NCBI GenBank assembly: GCA_009780985.1 | Contig: WQYZ01000008.1 | Span: forward strand, 1 to 49,951 | DNA: 49,951 bases | Origin: Oscillospiraceae bacterium | Lineage (GTDB): Bacteria > Bacillota > Clostridia > Oscillospirales > WRJC01 | Direction: 5' to 3' | Shown here: positions 17,262 through 26,593 of the stretch, in pieces | Numbering within the stretch: the stretch's first letter is position 1 | Layout: each line of letters begins with the position of its first letter | Translations under genes and position numbers: made by a program | Notes under the pieces: model-generated | Told to the model about the DNA's origin: nothing | Database searches by the model: none | The model's input: the letters and a program-made list of their open reading frames with translations, nothing else

Positions 17262-18611
17262 TTATATATTTAATACGGCTTTTATAAAATCCTCCGCGTT
17301 GTTTTCGACTATGCGCGCCTTGATTTCAAGCGCGTTTTCTATATCTCTGACGCTTGTGTTATCCAAAAACAAATCGCGCTCATATCTTAACATCACGGCG
17401 GGGATTAGCAATTCTTCTCCGAGATTATTTTTGTGCGGAAGAAGCTGGTCGATAATATCCCGACCTGTGACAAGCCCCGCAACTGTGATTTCATCGCCGA
17501 AAAAATTATTTTTGATTGCATAAACTGTACAGGATAAACTCCCGCACCTTTTGACTATATCGTCCGCGAGGGTTTTGAGCGTCGGATACGCCGCCTCTCC
17601 GGTGACGAGGAAAATTTTGCGGGTTTGTTCCCTGCCCTCTTTAGTAAAGAGGGTGCCGTCCGCAGACGGCGGGTGTTTTGTATCATCAAAATCCCTGTAA
17701 AAATCGTCGCAGAAACTTCTGAGCATGCCGACGCCGTTTTCATACTGCGGATAATCTTCGTAATAATCGCTGTCGGGGATTTCCAGTTCGGCTTTCAGAT
17801 AAAGTTCGTCGGCGCAATAGACTATTCTTGAGCCGACGTTTTTCAGATTTTCCTCGCCGAATTTATTGACTTGTTTTATAATATTTTCGCAGTCGGATTT
17901 GTCAAACGGCTCAAGTTTACACAAACCGTTTTCTTCTCGGTGTTTAGTCAAACCGCTTGGCACGACGGCTATGCTTTGAATCGAAGACATAGCGCATAAA
18001 TCCGTGATTGTCCGCTCTAATTCTTTGCCGTCGTTTATATTTTTGCATAAAACAATCTGCGCGTTTATATTTACATTATTTTCGTCTAATTTTTTTATAT
18101 ATTTCAAAACTTCACCCGCGCGTTTATTGTTCATCATTTTCACGCGGAGTTCGGGATTTGTTGTATGAACCGATATATTTACTGGCGATATGCGCATTTT
18201 TATAATCCTGGCGATATGCCAATCTTCAAGATTTGTAAGAGTGATGTAATTTCCGTGAAGAAACGACAGTCTTTCGTCGTCGTCTTTGAAATACAGCGTT
18301 TCGCGTAAACAATTCTTTGGCAACTGGTCAATAAAACAGAAAATGCATTTGTTTTTACAGCTTTTTTTATTGTCCATTATGTAAGTCTCAAACTCTAAAC
18401 CAATGTCGTCATACTGCGGTTTTTTTATATCAACAGAAAATACATCTACGTTACGCTTTATTTTTAAATTTATTTTATTTTCAAAAATGTAAAATTTGTA
18501 ATCCAGAACGTCGTTAATTTCATTGCCGTTTATCGATATTAAAATATCGCCGTCTTGTATGCCGTTTTTCTGCGCGGTAGAATTTTCTGCGACTTGTGAA
18601 ACTTTTACCAT
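17262..18611 (-). CDS. PDZ/radical SAM/DUF512 family protein
   Basis: 449 residues from the ATG at 18611. The N-terminus is a PDZ-like domain (ENSTAQKNGIQDGDILISING). A radical SAM-like cluster motif CKNKCIFCFIDQLPKN follows (about 80-95), and the C-terminal half carries the DUF512 region (RSFCDDFYRDF, LVTGEAAYPTLKTLA, VAGLVTGRDI). The precise function is unknown; the family is widespread in Clostridia next to der. The frame extends upstream to 18707, but those residues are encoded by a GTAGGGGCGACC-type repeat, and homologues begin near MVKVSQV. About 17-20 residues near position 311 come from an in-frame repeat and are not expected in relatives. Confidence 0.85.
   Translation of the reverse strand: MVKVSQVAENSTAQKNGIQDGDILISINGNEINDVLDYKFYIFENKINLKIKRNVDVFSVDIKKPQYDDIGLEFETYIMDNKKSCKNKCIFCFIDQLPKNCLRETLYFKDDDERLSFLHGNYITLTNLEDWHIARIIKMRISPVNISVHTTNPELRVKMMNNKRAGEVLKYIKKLDENNVNINAQIVLCKNINDGKELERTITDLCAMSSIQSIAVVPSGLTKHREENGLCKLEPFDKSDCENIIKQVNKFGEENLKNVGSRIVYCADELYLKAELEIPDSDYYEDYPQYENGVGMLRSFCDDFYRDFDDTKHPPSADGTLFTKEGREQTRKIFLVTGEAAYPTLKTLADDIVKRCGSLSCTVYAIKNNFFGDEITVAGLVTGRDIIDQLLPHKNNLGEELLIPAVMLRYERDLFLDNTSVRDIENALEIKARIVENNAEDFIKAVLNI
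17634..17681 (-). repeat. In-frame shortened copy of the modular inverted repeat inside the DUF512 gene
   Basis: The 22 bases at 17634-17655 are identical to 15684-15705 of the large element, and CGGGTGTTTTGT at 17670-17681 is identical to its internal arm. GCCGTC and GACGGC between them form a hairpin. On the coding strand it encodes approximately TKHPPSADGTLFTKEG (about residues 311-327) without a frameshift or stop. Confidence 0.8.
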
Positions 18612-18646
18612 AATCTGACTTTTAGAATTGTGCACCTTTCCCGACC

Positions 18647-18721
18647 GTAGGGGCGACCCTCGCGGTCGCCCGCGCACCAATCGTAGGTTTTCAACGGGCA
18701 ACCGCAAGGGTTGCCCCTACA
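18647..18721. repeat. GTAGGGGCGACC-type palindromic repeat in the rpmF-DUF512 gap
   Basis: GTAGGGGCGACCCTCGCGGT and following bases (18647-18672) and the reverse complement of 18695-18721 agree with about four differences. Each half also contains its own hairpin (GCGACC/GGTCGC; GCAACC/GGTTGC). This is the kind of intergenic palindrome that occurs in many copies in Firmicutes genomes. It extends the apparent DUF512 frame upstream in a way that mimics coding sequence. Confidence 0.75.
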
Positions 18722-18748
18722 CAGCGCGTATTTATCTTAAAATAAATC

Positions 18749-18928
18749 TTAAGATTCTACTTTTATTATTTCTTTTCCGTTATATTTGCCGCAGGCTTTG
18801 CATACTCTATGGGATAATACAAATTCCCCGCATGAGCATTTTACTATACCCGGAGTGGAAAGTTTCCACACGTTGGAACGTCTTTTATCACGTCTTGCTT
18901 TTGACGTTTTCTTCTTTGGCACAGCCAT
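18749..18928 (-). CDS. rpmF: 50S ribosomal protein L32
   Basis: 59 residues. The sequence [17 protein letters not shown] is the canonical L32 start. The zinc-ribbon type is present with CSC (residues 32-34) and CKAC (44-47) supplying four Cys. An AAGGAGTG ribosome binding site lies 7 bases before the ATG. It follows the yceD-like gene with a 54-base gap on the same strand, the usual pairing. Confidence 0.95.
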   Translation of the reverse strand: MAVPKKKTSKARRDKRRSNVWKLSTPGIVKCSCGEFVLSHRVCKACGKYNGKEIIKVES

Positions 18929-18982
18929 TTTATATCACTCCTTTACAATTCACATTTTATATCACAGATTTTGTATTTTGCG

Positions 18983-19504
18983 TTATTTGAAAAAATCGTC
19001 CAATACGGCAAAAGCCGGATTCTTTTCTTTTTTTGGGCATGAACAGTCTCCGTCGTTTAAATCTTTGCCGCATTTCGGACATAACCCCTTGCATTCTTCA
19101 GAACAAAGATATCGGAGCGGAACTTCAAGACTTAAAAATTCTCTTATAAAATCAGATATATTTATAATCCCCTCTGTTTCGGTAACGTAATAATCATCGC
19201 TTTCTTCCTTATCTTCAGAAACCCCTGCGATATACTTTTCGCCGCGGACTGTAATTGTGTGCGGCGTTTCTTTATTGCACCGGGCACACTCAGCGATGAA
19301 TTCCGCAGTTATTTCATATTCAACAAACGGCATTCCGTTTTTCTGATAAATACAACCATCGATATTTATAACGTTGATTTTTTCCGCCCTTAAAACAGCT
19401 CGATACTCGTTAAGTTCTTCTTCGCCGACTATTTCATAGTCAATATCTATAGTGGCGGACGCCTCTTTTTTTATGACTGATTCTATATTAATTGTGTAAC
19501 TCAA
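18983..19504 (-). CDS. YceD/DUF177 family protein
   Basis: 173 residues. The family is found next to rpmF and is linked to rRNA/ribosome metabolism (in plants and E. coli to 23S rRNA processing). The Cys motifs CARCNKE (about 93-99) and, near the C-terminus, CSEECKGLCPKCGKDLNDGD, then CSC, are the typical zinc-binding pattern. The start is TTG, preceded by an AAAGGCGG-like site about 13 bases away. A consensus sigma-A promoter lies about 60 bases upstream. Confidence 0.88.
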   Translation of the reverse strand: MSYTINIESVIKKEASATIDIDYEIVGEEELNEYRAVLRAEKINVINIDGCIYQKNGMPFVEYEITAEFIAECARCNKETPHTITVRGEKYIAGVSEDKEESDDYYVTETEGIINISDFIREFLSLEVPLRYLCSEECKGLCPKCGKDLNDGDCSCPKKEKNPAFAVLDDFFK

Positions 19505-19563
19505 TTAAATTTATCCGCCGCCTTTCACGATAAAATAACACAAAATAACATGACATAATAGAT

Positions 19564-19592
19564 ATTATAGTTTAAATTTAAAAGTTTGTCAA
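19564..19592 (-). promoter_or_regulatory. Consensus sigma-A promoter for yceD-rpmF-DUF512-der
   Basis: On the minus strand TTGACA (19587-19592), a 17-base spacer and TATAAT (19564-19569) are a full match to the housekeeping consensus. The position 60-90 bases before the yceD start codon fits. Confidence 0.8.
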
Positions 19593-19735
19593 GTATAAAT
19601 CAATAAAATTTGCCTCAAACCGCAAAAATTTTTTGGTATATAAATTTATCGTAAAGGAAATAATATCAATAAAAGAGAAAATATAGCAAATATAAAAAAT
19701 GATTTATATAAAAATAAAGGAGCGTGTATAAAAAA

Positions 19736-21226
19736 ATGGATAGATATGATTATATCCCGGAAGACAAAAATTATCAGGACTATAAAAATTATGAAGATTA
19801 TAAAAATTACCGGAATTATCAGAGAGAAGAAATTTCATATTTTAACCGTAGAAACATAAGAATACTTTCTTTCGCCATTGCCGTTATGCTTGTTGGATTG
19901 GGATTTTTTTTGACGGGCTTAAACCAGAAAAAAGTATTGGAGAGGGAAAATACCGCCGTCTACTCCCGCGCGTTCTCAGAGCTTTCGAATTATATATGCT
20001 CGATTAATGCATCTTTGGAAAAAATGCTGTATATCACAAGCCCGGAGCAGATGGTCGCGGTTTCAACGGATTTATTCAGGCAGGCAGGATTTGCGCAGTC
20101 TGATTTGGGGCAGCTGCCGCTGCAAAATACAGACATAAATAATATGCAGATTTTTTTTGCGCAAACGGGGGATTATGTATACAGTCTGGCTCAACAGGCG
20201 GTAAAAAACAACAGCGCGGCTTTGAAAAGCGAAGACACAGATAATATAAACACGCTTTTAAGCTATTCAAATAAGCTTGCGGAACAGTTAGTTTCAATGC
20301 AGGACGGAATAAATAAGGCAAACCGAAGCGGAGCGGTTCTGGGTATAATTCAGTCCGGTTTAGACAGCGGAAATGTTCCGAAACTTTCCGATTCAGGCAA
20401 TTCAAATAATTTTGCCGATGTAGAACAAATTTTCGAGGATTACCCGAAACTCATATACGACGGACCTTTTTCGGCAGGGATAACTGATAAAGCGTATAAA
20501 ATGCTTGACGGGAAAAAAGAGATAAACACAGTGGAAGCGCGTTCAGTAGCCGCCGACTTCTGCGGCGTTCCCGAAACGAGATTAAAAAACAAAGGTATGA
20601 CGAACTCAAACGCCAGCACATATAATTTTGAATACGACAACAAATTTATTCAGGTCACAGCTCGCGGCGGGTATATTTTAAATTATATAGTTGACAGAAA
20701 AATTGCAGACCAGTTGATGAGCGATGAAGACGCTTTAAAAGCGGCTGAAAATTTTCTCAAGGATACGGCGTGGAATATTGGCTCCGATGCTGAGTTGAGA
20801 GAAACATATTACGCTTCTGAAAACGGCGTAATGACGATAAACTTCGCCGCAGTTCAGGATGATATAGTATTGTATCCTGATTTAATCAAAGTCGGAGTGG
20901 CTTTGGATAACTGCGAGATTGTATTATACGAAGCGAGCGGCTATCTTCAAAACCATACTGCGCGAAATTTATCAATAAACATTGTGACCCGCGAACAAGC
21001 CGCCAAAGCCGTTTTGCCGTCGCTGAAGATAAACGCCGTTGACTTAGCTGTTATTCAGATAGATTATGACAGCGGGGAGCATGAGGCGCTTTGTTATGAA
21101 TTTAAGTGCGCAAACGACGATAATGACGACAATAAAGAGTATATAGTCTATGTAGACGCGGCAACCGGAAAGCAAGAAGAAACACTCGTTTTAATAGATA
21201 CCGGCAGGGGCAAACTTGTGATGTGA
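19736..21226 (+). CDS. ypeB: Germination protein YpeB-like
   Basis: 496 residues from the ATG at 19736 (AAAGGAG 13 bases upstream; the GTG at 19724 lies only one base after the site). The N-terminus is Tyr/Asn-rich and repetitive (YQDYKNYEDYKNYRNY), followed by one membrane helix (about 46-64, ILSFAIAVMLVGLGFFLTG) and a coiled part with YpeB-like EMLYITSPEQ-style text (here MLYITSPEQMVAVSTDLFRQA). The C-terminal half carries PepSY-like repeats (ARSVAADFCGVPE; DEDALKAAENFL; TREQAAKAVLPSL). YpeB stabilises the spore cortex hydrolase SleB in Bacillus. No sleB gene adjoins it here. The Tyr-rich head before the helix is longer than in Bacillus. Confidence 0.82.
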   Translation: MDRYDYIPEDKNYQDYKNYEDYKNYRNYQREEISYFNRRNIRILSFAIAVMLVGLGFFLTGLNQKKVLERENTAVYSRAFSELSNYICSINASLEKMLYITSPEQMVAVSTDLFRQAGFAQSDLGQLPLQNTDINNMQIFFAQTGDYVYSLAQQAVKNNSAALKSEDTDNINTLLSYSNKLAEQLVSMQDGINKANRSGAVLGIIQSGLDSGNVPKLSDSGNSNNFADVEQIFEDYPKLIYDGPFSAGITDKAYKMLDGKKEINTVEARSVAADFCGVPETRLKNKGMTNSNASTYNFEYDNKFIQVTARGGYILNYIVDRKIADQLMSDEDALKAAENFLKDTAWNIGSDAELRETYYASENGVMTINFAAVQDDIVLYPDLIKVGVALDNCEIVLYEASGYLQNHTARNLSINIVTREQAAKAVLPSLKINAVDLAVIQIDYDSGEHEALCYEFKCANDDNDDNKEYIVYVDAATGKQEETLVLIDTGRGKLVM

Positions 21227-21229
21227 TTA

Positions 21230-22387
21230 TTATTCAAAACGTCCGAACTCTTTTACGGCTTCATACATTGCGCAGATGTTTTCGAGCGGCGTTTTCGGGG
21301 ATAAATTATTTGCTTCGCGCAGTACGAACTTTTTTGACAGAGGTTTTACGTCGCCGCAGATATTTTTGACAGCTTTTTTAATCTCCTCGGGACTTGCGCC
21401 CAAAAGAGTGTTGACATGAACACCGCCGTTCATCTGCGTTTCGGGAGACAACTGTGAGAGAGTGATTTTGAAATTGATGGGGAATCCCGTATCAAACGAA
21501 TATACGTTAAGCTCGTCCTGGATTTTTTTGAAATGCCGCGAAGCGTCGCCGCATAAATGTATTGAGTTTTTTTGAGTGCCGTCGCTGAGTTCATTTATCA
21601 GTTTTTTATGGAACGGCAGAATAAATTTTTCGTAATCCCCGCATGACAGCAATTGGATACTGTCGTCCGCAAACCAGAAAGCCGGTGCTTTTTCCGGCTG
21701 CCCGAAATATTTTCTCAACCCCTTTGTGCGGAATATCGCCGCCTCCGTCACATAATCCAAAAGTTCCAGAGCATATTCTGTATCCTCGTATAAATCTATG
21801 CAAAACTCTGTCGTGCCGCGAAGCATACACGCGACAGTCATAGGTCCGTCGGTTCCCATTCCGGGAAACCATATTGAATTTATAGGTTTTCCCTCATATG
21901 TAAATCCTTCGTTTTTTTTCTCTGTAAAATAATTATAATAGTCGAGAGCTTTGACTAAAAGCCCGCTGAAAAGTGCGGGTATGCCTTTTTTGAACAGCAT
22001 ATCTTTTTTACTGTCGTCGCGTAAAAACGGGATTGTGAACGGAACGGCGTTGTCGCTGTATTTCACTTCCGCGCCTAACCAGCCGCATTCGACGTCGTTC
22101 TGAAAATCGGGATACAGCTGCCAGCCTTGGTCGGGGATACCCATAATATGGTCGTAAACTACGTCGCACGCCTCGAATTTGCGGAATTTAAGCTGAGTTT
22201 CGAGCATTACCTGCGGGTTGTTATAATATTTTTCGAAGGTAACTCCTCCTCTGTATTTTTCGTCAAGAATAACCATTCTCGGGTTCATGCCGATAATCAT
22301 GGGGATTCTAACGGGATTTCCGTTATGGTACGCTTCCCATATTTTATTTACTTCTTCGTTGTGTCTTTCAAAATCGATAATATTCAT
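21230..22387 (-). CDS. Uroporphyrinogen decarboxylase (URO-D) family protein
   Basis: 385 residues from the ATG at 22387; a GTG at 22399 is in frame but sits on the AGGG site. URO-D family TIM barrel features include PGMGTDGPMT, FADDSIQLLSCGDYEKFILPFHKKL and HLCGDASRHFKKI with a potential metal-binding His/Cys pair. Members like this in anaerobes are often corrinoid methyltransferases (MtaA/CmuA-like) rather than heme enzymes, and no other heme genes are nearby. The substrate cannot be told. It converges with ypeB, the stop codons lying 3 bases apart. Confidence 0.8.
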   Translation of the reverse strand: MNIIDFERHNEEVNKIWEAYHNGNPVRIPMIIGMNPRMVILDEKYRGGVTFEKYYNNPQVMLETQLKFRKFEACDVVYDHIMGIPDQGWQLYPDFQNDVECGWLGAEVKYSDNAVPFTIPFLRDDSKKDMLFKKGIPALFSGLLVKALDYYNYFTEKKNEGFTYEGKPINSIWFPGMGTDGPMTVACMLRGTTEFCIDLYEDTEYALELLDYVTEAAIFRTKGLRKYFGQPEKAPAFWFADDSIQLLSCGDYEKFILPFHKKLINELSDGTQKNSIHLCGDASRHFKKIQDELNVYSFDTGFPINFKITLSQLSPETQMNGGVHVNTLLGASPEEIKKAVKNICGDVKPLSKKFVLREANNLSPKTPLENICAMYEAVKEFGRFE

Positions 22388-22422
22388 AAATATATTCACG
22401 CCCTGTTTCTATTTATTAAATT

Positions 22423-22443
22423 GGGGCGGGAAAAACCCGCCCC
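22423..22443. repeat. GC-rich hairpin GGGGCGGG-AAAAA-CCCGCCCC
   Basis: A perfect 8-bp stem with a 5-base loop lies between the ppdK stop and the URO-D start. The flanking CCTACA makes it look like a minimal member of the TGTAGGGGCG repeat type seen at 18647. It may end ppdK transcription, although the T tract is weak. Confidence 0.6.
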
Positions 22444-22486
22444 TACAGAATTATTTTCTCCGTTCAATTATCAGATTGCTATAAAA

Positions 22487-25129
22487 TTATTTCTTGTTCT
22501 TATCGGCGTTTATAGCCGCCTGAGCCGCCGCAAGTCTTGCTATCGGCACTCTGAACGGCGAGCATGACACATAGTTTAATCCCGCATTGTGGCAGAATTC
22601 TATAGAAGACGGGTCTCCGCCGTGCTCTCCGCAGATTCCCAACTTGATGTCGGGTCTTGTTTTTCTGCCGAGTTCGACGGCCATTTTTATCAGTTTGCCT
22701 ACGCCGGACTGGTCAAGCTTTGCCGTCGGATCTGCCTCGAATATCTTCGCGTTGAAATAGTCTTCGAGTATTCTTCCAGCGTCGTCGCGGCTTAATCCGT
22801 AAGTCATCTGGGTCAAATCGTTTGTGCCGAATGAGAAGAACTCCGCTTCTTTGGCAATTTCGTCGGCTAAGAGAGCCGCTCTGGGTATCTCTATCATTGT
22901 GCCGACATGATAATCGAGTTTAACGCCGGATTTTTTGATAATCGCGTCGGCGGTTTCCACTACTATCTTCTTGACAAATTTAAGCTCGGTTAAATCGCAT
23001 ATAAGAGGTATCATAATTTCAGGAACAACGCTCATACCGGTTTTGTTGACGTTTATTGCGGCTTCTATAACCGCTCTTGTCTGCATTTCGGCGATTTCGG
23101 GATATGATACTGCCAAACGGCAGCCTCTGTGCCCCATCATCGGATTGATTTCGTGCAGCGATGTGACGATTGTGTGAAGTTCGTCAGCCGTTATTTTCAG
23201 TTCTTTTGCCAATGCTTCTATATCTTCTTCTTTTGTCGGCAGGAATTCGTGCAAAGGAGGGTCCAAGAATCTTATTGTGACAGGACGTCCTTCCATTGCC
23301 TTGAATATGCCCTCGAAGTCGCCTCTCTGCATAGGCAGTAATTTGTCAAGTGCAACTTTTCTCTGCCCGACTGTCTTTGATACTATCATTTCTCTTATTG
23401 CGGGTATTCTGTCGGATTCAAAGAACATATGCTCGGTTCTTGTCAGACCTATGCCCTCCGCGCCGAACTCGACCGCTTTTTTTGCGTCTGCGGGATTATC
23501 CGCGTTTGTCCTGATTTTCAGTGTTCTGTATTTATCCGCCCATCCCATGAATTTTCTGTAAAGCTCGGATTTTGTAACCTGAGATTCTTCCGTCGGGATT
23601 TTCCCTATATAAACATTACCTGTTGAGCCGTCGAGAGATATATAATCGCCCTCTGAAACTTTTACGCCGTGAATTGTGAAATATTTTGCTTCCTCATGCA
23701 TTTCGATATCTCCGCAGCCCGCGACGCAGCATGTTCCCATGCCTCTTGCGACGACTGCCGCATGGCTCGTCATACCGCCGCGTACTGTGAGTATGCCCTC
23801 TGAAGCGTACATGCCTTTGATGTCCTCAGGAGATGTTTCAAGACGGACAAGAACGGCTTTTTCTTTTCTGTTCTCGACAGCTTCGCAGGCTTCTTCAGCC
23901 GTAAAGTAAACTTTGCCGCAAGCCGCTCCGGGAGACGCCGCCAAGCCTTTTCCCGCCGGTTTTGCGGCTTTAAGGGCGTTCGGCTCAAACTGCGGGTGCA
24001 GCAGCGCGTCGAGTTGTTTCGGGTCTACTTTCATTACGGCTTCTTTTTCGGTTATCATGCCTTCATCGACTAAATCGACAGCAACCTTGAGAGCGGCGGA
24101 CGCTGTTCTTTTGCCGTTTCTTGTTTGAAGCATATATAGCTGCTTGCTTTCTATAGTAAATTCCATATCCTGCATGTCTCTGTAATGTTCTTCAAGATTG
24201 CCTGCTATCTCGACGAATTTATTATAAGCGTCGGGCATAATATCTTTCAGCTGGTCGATGCTCTGGGGCGTTCTGATTCCCGCGACAACGTCTTCGCCCT
24301 GAGCGTTCATCAGGAATTCTCCGTACAGTTTCTTTTCGCCGGTTGACGGATTGCGGGTAAAAGCAACGCCTGTGCCAGACGTTTCTCCGGTGTTCCCGAA
24401 AACCATAGCCTGGACGTTTACAGCGGTTCCCCAGCTGCCGGGTATGTCGTTCATTCTTCTGTAAACTATCGCTCTCTCGTTATTCCATGATCTGAAAACG
24501 GCTTTGACGGCTTCCATAAGCTGGATTTTTGCGTCTGACGGGAAATCGACGCCTTTCTGTTCTTTATAGTATTTTTTGAATAATTTGACTAATTCTTTCA
24601 TATCGTTCACATTGAGGTCTATATCGTTTTTGACGCCTTTTTTCTCTTTGACTTCGTCTATAATCTTTTCAAACGATTTTTTCGGCACTTCCATAACGAC
24701 GTCGGAGAACATCTGAATGAACCGCCTGTAAGAATCGTATGCGAGCCTCTCGTTGTTTGTAAGTTTTGCAAAACCTGCGGCAACTTCTTCGTTCATTCCG
24801 AGATTGAGGATAGTATCCATCATTCCGGGCATAGAAGCTCTCGCGCCCGAGCGCACCGAGACAAGCAGAGGATTGTCCACGCTGCCGAAAGTTTTCTTCG
24901 TTGTTGCTTCGATTTTTTTCACATATTCATAGATTTCTTTTTCGATTTCCGGATCTATTTTTTCATTGTCGTCATAATAACGGGTGCAGGCTTCCGTCGA
25001 GATTGTAAATCCCGGGGGAACGGGCATACCCAGATTTGCCATTTCGGCGAGGTTTGCGCCTTTACCGCCGAGGAGCTCTTTCATTGACTCGTTTCCTTCG
25101 CTAAATAAATACACGTATTTTTTTGCCAT
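22487..25129 (-). CDS. ppdK: Pyruvate, phosphate dikinase
   Basis: 880 residues, the usual length. It interconverts pyruvate, ATP and Pi with PEP, AMP and PPi, serving glycolysis or gluconeogenesis in anaerobes. The N-terminal nucleotide-binding domain begins YLFSEGNESMKELLGGKGAN. The phosphohistidine domain carries GGMTSHAAVVARGMG, and the C-terminal PEP/pyruvate barrel has GTNDLTQMTYGLSRDD and GICGEHGGDP. AGGAGGATT lies 10 bases before the ATG. It is monocistronic in appearance and divergent from the ATPase/nuclease pair. No PPDK regulatory protein gene is adjacent. Confidence 0.97.
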   Translation of the reverse strand: MAKKYVYLFSEGNESMKELLGGKGANLAEMANLGMPVPPGFTISTEACTRYYDDNEKIDPEIEKEIYEYVKKIEATTKKTFGSVDNPLLVSVRSGARASMPGMMDTILNLGMNEEVAAGFAKLTNNERLAYDSYRRFIQMFSDVVMEVPKKSFEKIIDEVKEKKGVKNDIDLNVNDMKELVKLFKKYYKEQKGVDFPSDAKIQLMEAVKAVFRSWNNERAIVYRRMNDIPGSWGTAVNVQAMVFGNTGETSGTGVAFTRNPSTGEKKLYGEFLMNAQGEDVVAGIRTPQSIDQLKDIMPDAYNKFVEIAGNLEEHYRDMQDMEFTIESKQLYMLQTRNGKRTASAALKVAVDLVDEGMITEKEAVMKVDPKQLDALLHPQFEPNALKAAKPAGKGLAASPGAACGKVYFTAEEACEAVENRKEKAVLVRLETSPEDIKGMYASEGILTVRGGMTSHAAVVARGMGTCCVAGCGDIEMHEEAKYFTIHGVKVSEGDYISLDGSTGNVYIGKIPTEESQVTKSELYRKFMGWADKYRTLKIRTNADNPADAKKAVEFGAEGIGLTRTEHMFFESDRIPAIREMIVSKTVGQRKVALDKLLPMQRGDFEGIFKAMEGRPVTIRFLDPPLHEFLPTKEEDIEALAKELKITADELHTIVTSLHEINPMMGHRGCRLAVSYPEIAEMQTRAVIEAAINVNKTGMSVVPEIMIPLICDLTELKFVKKIVVETADAIIKKSGVKLDYHVGTMIEIPRAALLADEIAKEAEFFSFGTNDLTQMTYGLSRDDAGRILEDYFNAKIFEADPTAKLDQSGVGKLIKMAVELGRKTRPDIKLGICGEHGGDPSSIEFCHNAGLNYVSCSPFRVPIARLAAAQAAINADKNKK

Positions 25130-25272
25130 AGATGACGTTAATCCTCCTAAATAATTTTAAATTTTTTATATTTGTAACATCTTATTATATCATAAAAGTG
25201 CGTAAAATTATACAGTACGCGATAATTTTTACAAAAAATTTATAGTTTGCTGTAAATCTGACTATAAACTTC

Positions 25273-25301
25273 TTGAAAAATTGCTAAATATATACTATAA
25301 T
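25273..25301 (+). promoter_or_regulatory. Near-consensus promoter for the ATPase/nuclease pair
   Basis: TTGAAA (25273-25278), 17 bases, then TATAAT (25296-25301), 42 bases ahead of the ATPase ATG. This is a strong housekeeping promoter, so the pair appears to be expressed independently of its neighbours. Confidence 0.8.
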
Positions 25302-25342
25302 AGAAAGTAGTTAAAGTTTTCAGTTTAGTGCGGAGGGAAAAC

Positions 25343-26593
25343 ATGCATCATATAACGATAAAAAATTTCGGTCCGATAGAATATTTTGATTCGGATATAA
25401 ATCAATTCACGGTTTTGACCGGACCGCAGGCGGGCGGGAAAAGCACAATCGCAAAAGCGATATATTTTTTCAGAACGATAAAAGACGAAATTCGAGATTT
25501 AATTTTGAAAAATATTGCACCACCATTACAAGATATATTGCCATTTTCGGGAAGCGTATTCTCTTATATAATAGATAAATTCAATAATTTGTTTGGTAGG
25601 CATATTCACGCTGATGATTTTTCTTTAGAATATAAATATAGTGATGAAACTTATATAAAAATTTATCCGTCTTCAAACAAATACCATTCACTCAAAGTAT
25701 CAACAAATTTAAATATTCTCCTTGAAACTTATAATAAAACAGGTTTTACTGCTGATGATATTTCCACAAAATTATCAGCTTTATTTCAGGACGATACAAA
25801 AACAGTATATATTCTTGCCGGAAGAAGCATAACGTCAGTTTTATCGAGTCAAATGGCTTATATGTTTATATCAATGGACGATAAAGAAAAAAGCTTGATA
25901 GATTATTCTATGCTTAAATATATAGAGCTAACACGAAGAATAATGGCTTGGTTTGAAAAAGAAACGCCAGTACTGTCAGATCGAAATTATTTAAACAAAA
26001 AAATAGCAGAATATTACGAAAAAATAATAAAAGGCAATTATATGGTAAAAAATAGTCAGGAGTATATCAGTATAAACGACGGCCAACTCATACCTATAAA
26101 CTTTTCATCATCAGGTCAACAGGAGGCGGTTTGGATTCTAAATTTTCTAAACTATTATACTGTGGACGAACCAAAAAAAATATTCCTCATAGTCGAAGAA
26201 CCCGAATCGCACCTATATCCCGAATCGCAGATGTATATGACCGACGCGCTGTCTTTATTTATCAACGGCGGCGGAAACTCCGGCTTAATCACAACGCACA
26301 GCCCGTATATCCTCGGAGAACTCAACAATCTTATTCTCTGCGGTCAGACTGCCGAAAAGGTTGGAGACGAAAACAAAGTCGAGAACGAAACAGGTATATA
26401 TAAACAGACGTGGATTAAAAAAGATACTCTATTGGCGTTTTATATTGACAATAGCAAAGATAAAAAAGCCATGACAAAATCAGGACTTATAAAAGATGAA
26501 TTAATCGACGGAGCTTCATATGAAATAAACAGACGAAGTGATAAACTTATAGAACTTTATCACGAGAATGATGAGGACGAAGAAAATGAGTAA
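25343..26593 (+). CDS. ABC/OLD-like AAA ATPase of a two-gene cassette
   Basis: 416 residues from the ATG at 25343, chosen because GGAGG lies 6 bases upstream; the GTG at 25328 would fall ahead of that site. Walker A is GPQAGGKST (about 22-30). The ABC-type signature is SSSGQQEAVW, Walker B is FLIVEEPESHLYP and the switch His lies in TTHSPYIL. This is the SMC/OLD-like class (AAA_15/AAA_21) used in antiphage systems such as Septu, PARIS and Gabija, and in repair. No TOPRIM or nuclease domain is fused to it. The central part is AT-rich. It overlaps the next gene by 8 bases (ATGAGTAA). Confidence 0.85.
   Translation: MHHITIKNFGPIEYFDSDINQFTVLTGPQAGGKSTIAKAIYFFRTIKDEIRDLILKNIAPPLQDILPFSGSVFSYIIDKFNNLFGRHIHADDFSLEYKYSDETYIKIYPSSNKYHSLKVSTNLNILLETYNKTGFTADDISTKLSALFQDDTKTVYILAGRSITSVLSSQMAYMFISMDDKEKSLIDYSMLKYIELTRRIMAWFEKETPVLSDRNYLNKKIAEYYEKIIKGNYMVKNSQEYISINDGQLIPINFSSSGQQEAVWILNFLNYYTVDEPKKIFLIVEEPESHLYPESQMYMTDALSLFINGGGNSGLITTHSPYILGELNNLILCGQTAEKVGDENKVENETGIYKQTWIKKDTLLAFYIDNSKDKKAMTKSGLIKDELIDGASYEINRRSDKLIELYHENDEDEENE

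Noticed and set aside
18612-18707. Upstream extension of the DUF512 protein
   Set aside because: The residues come from the GTAGGGGCGACC repeat; the homologous start is at 18611.
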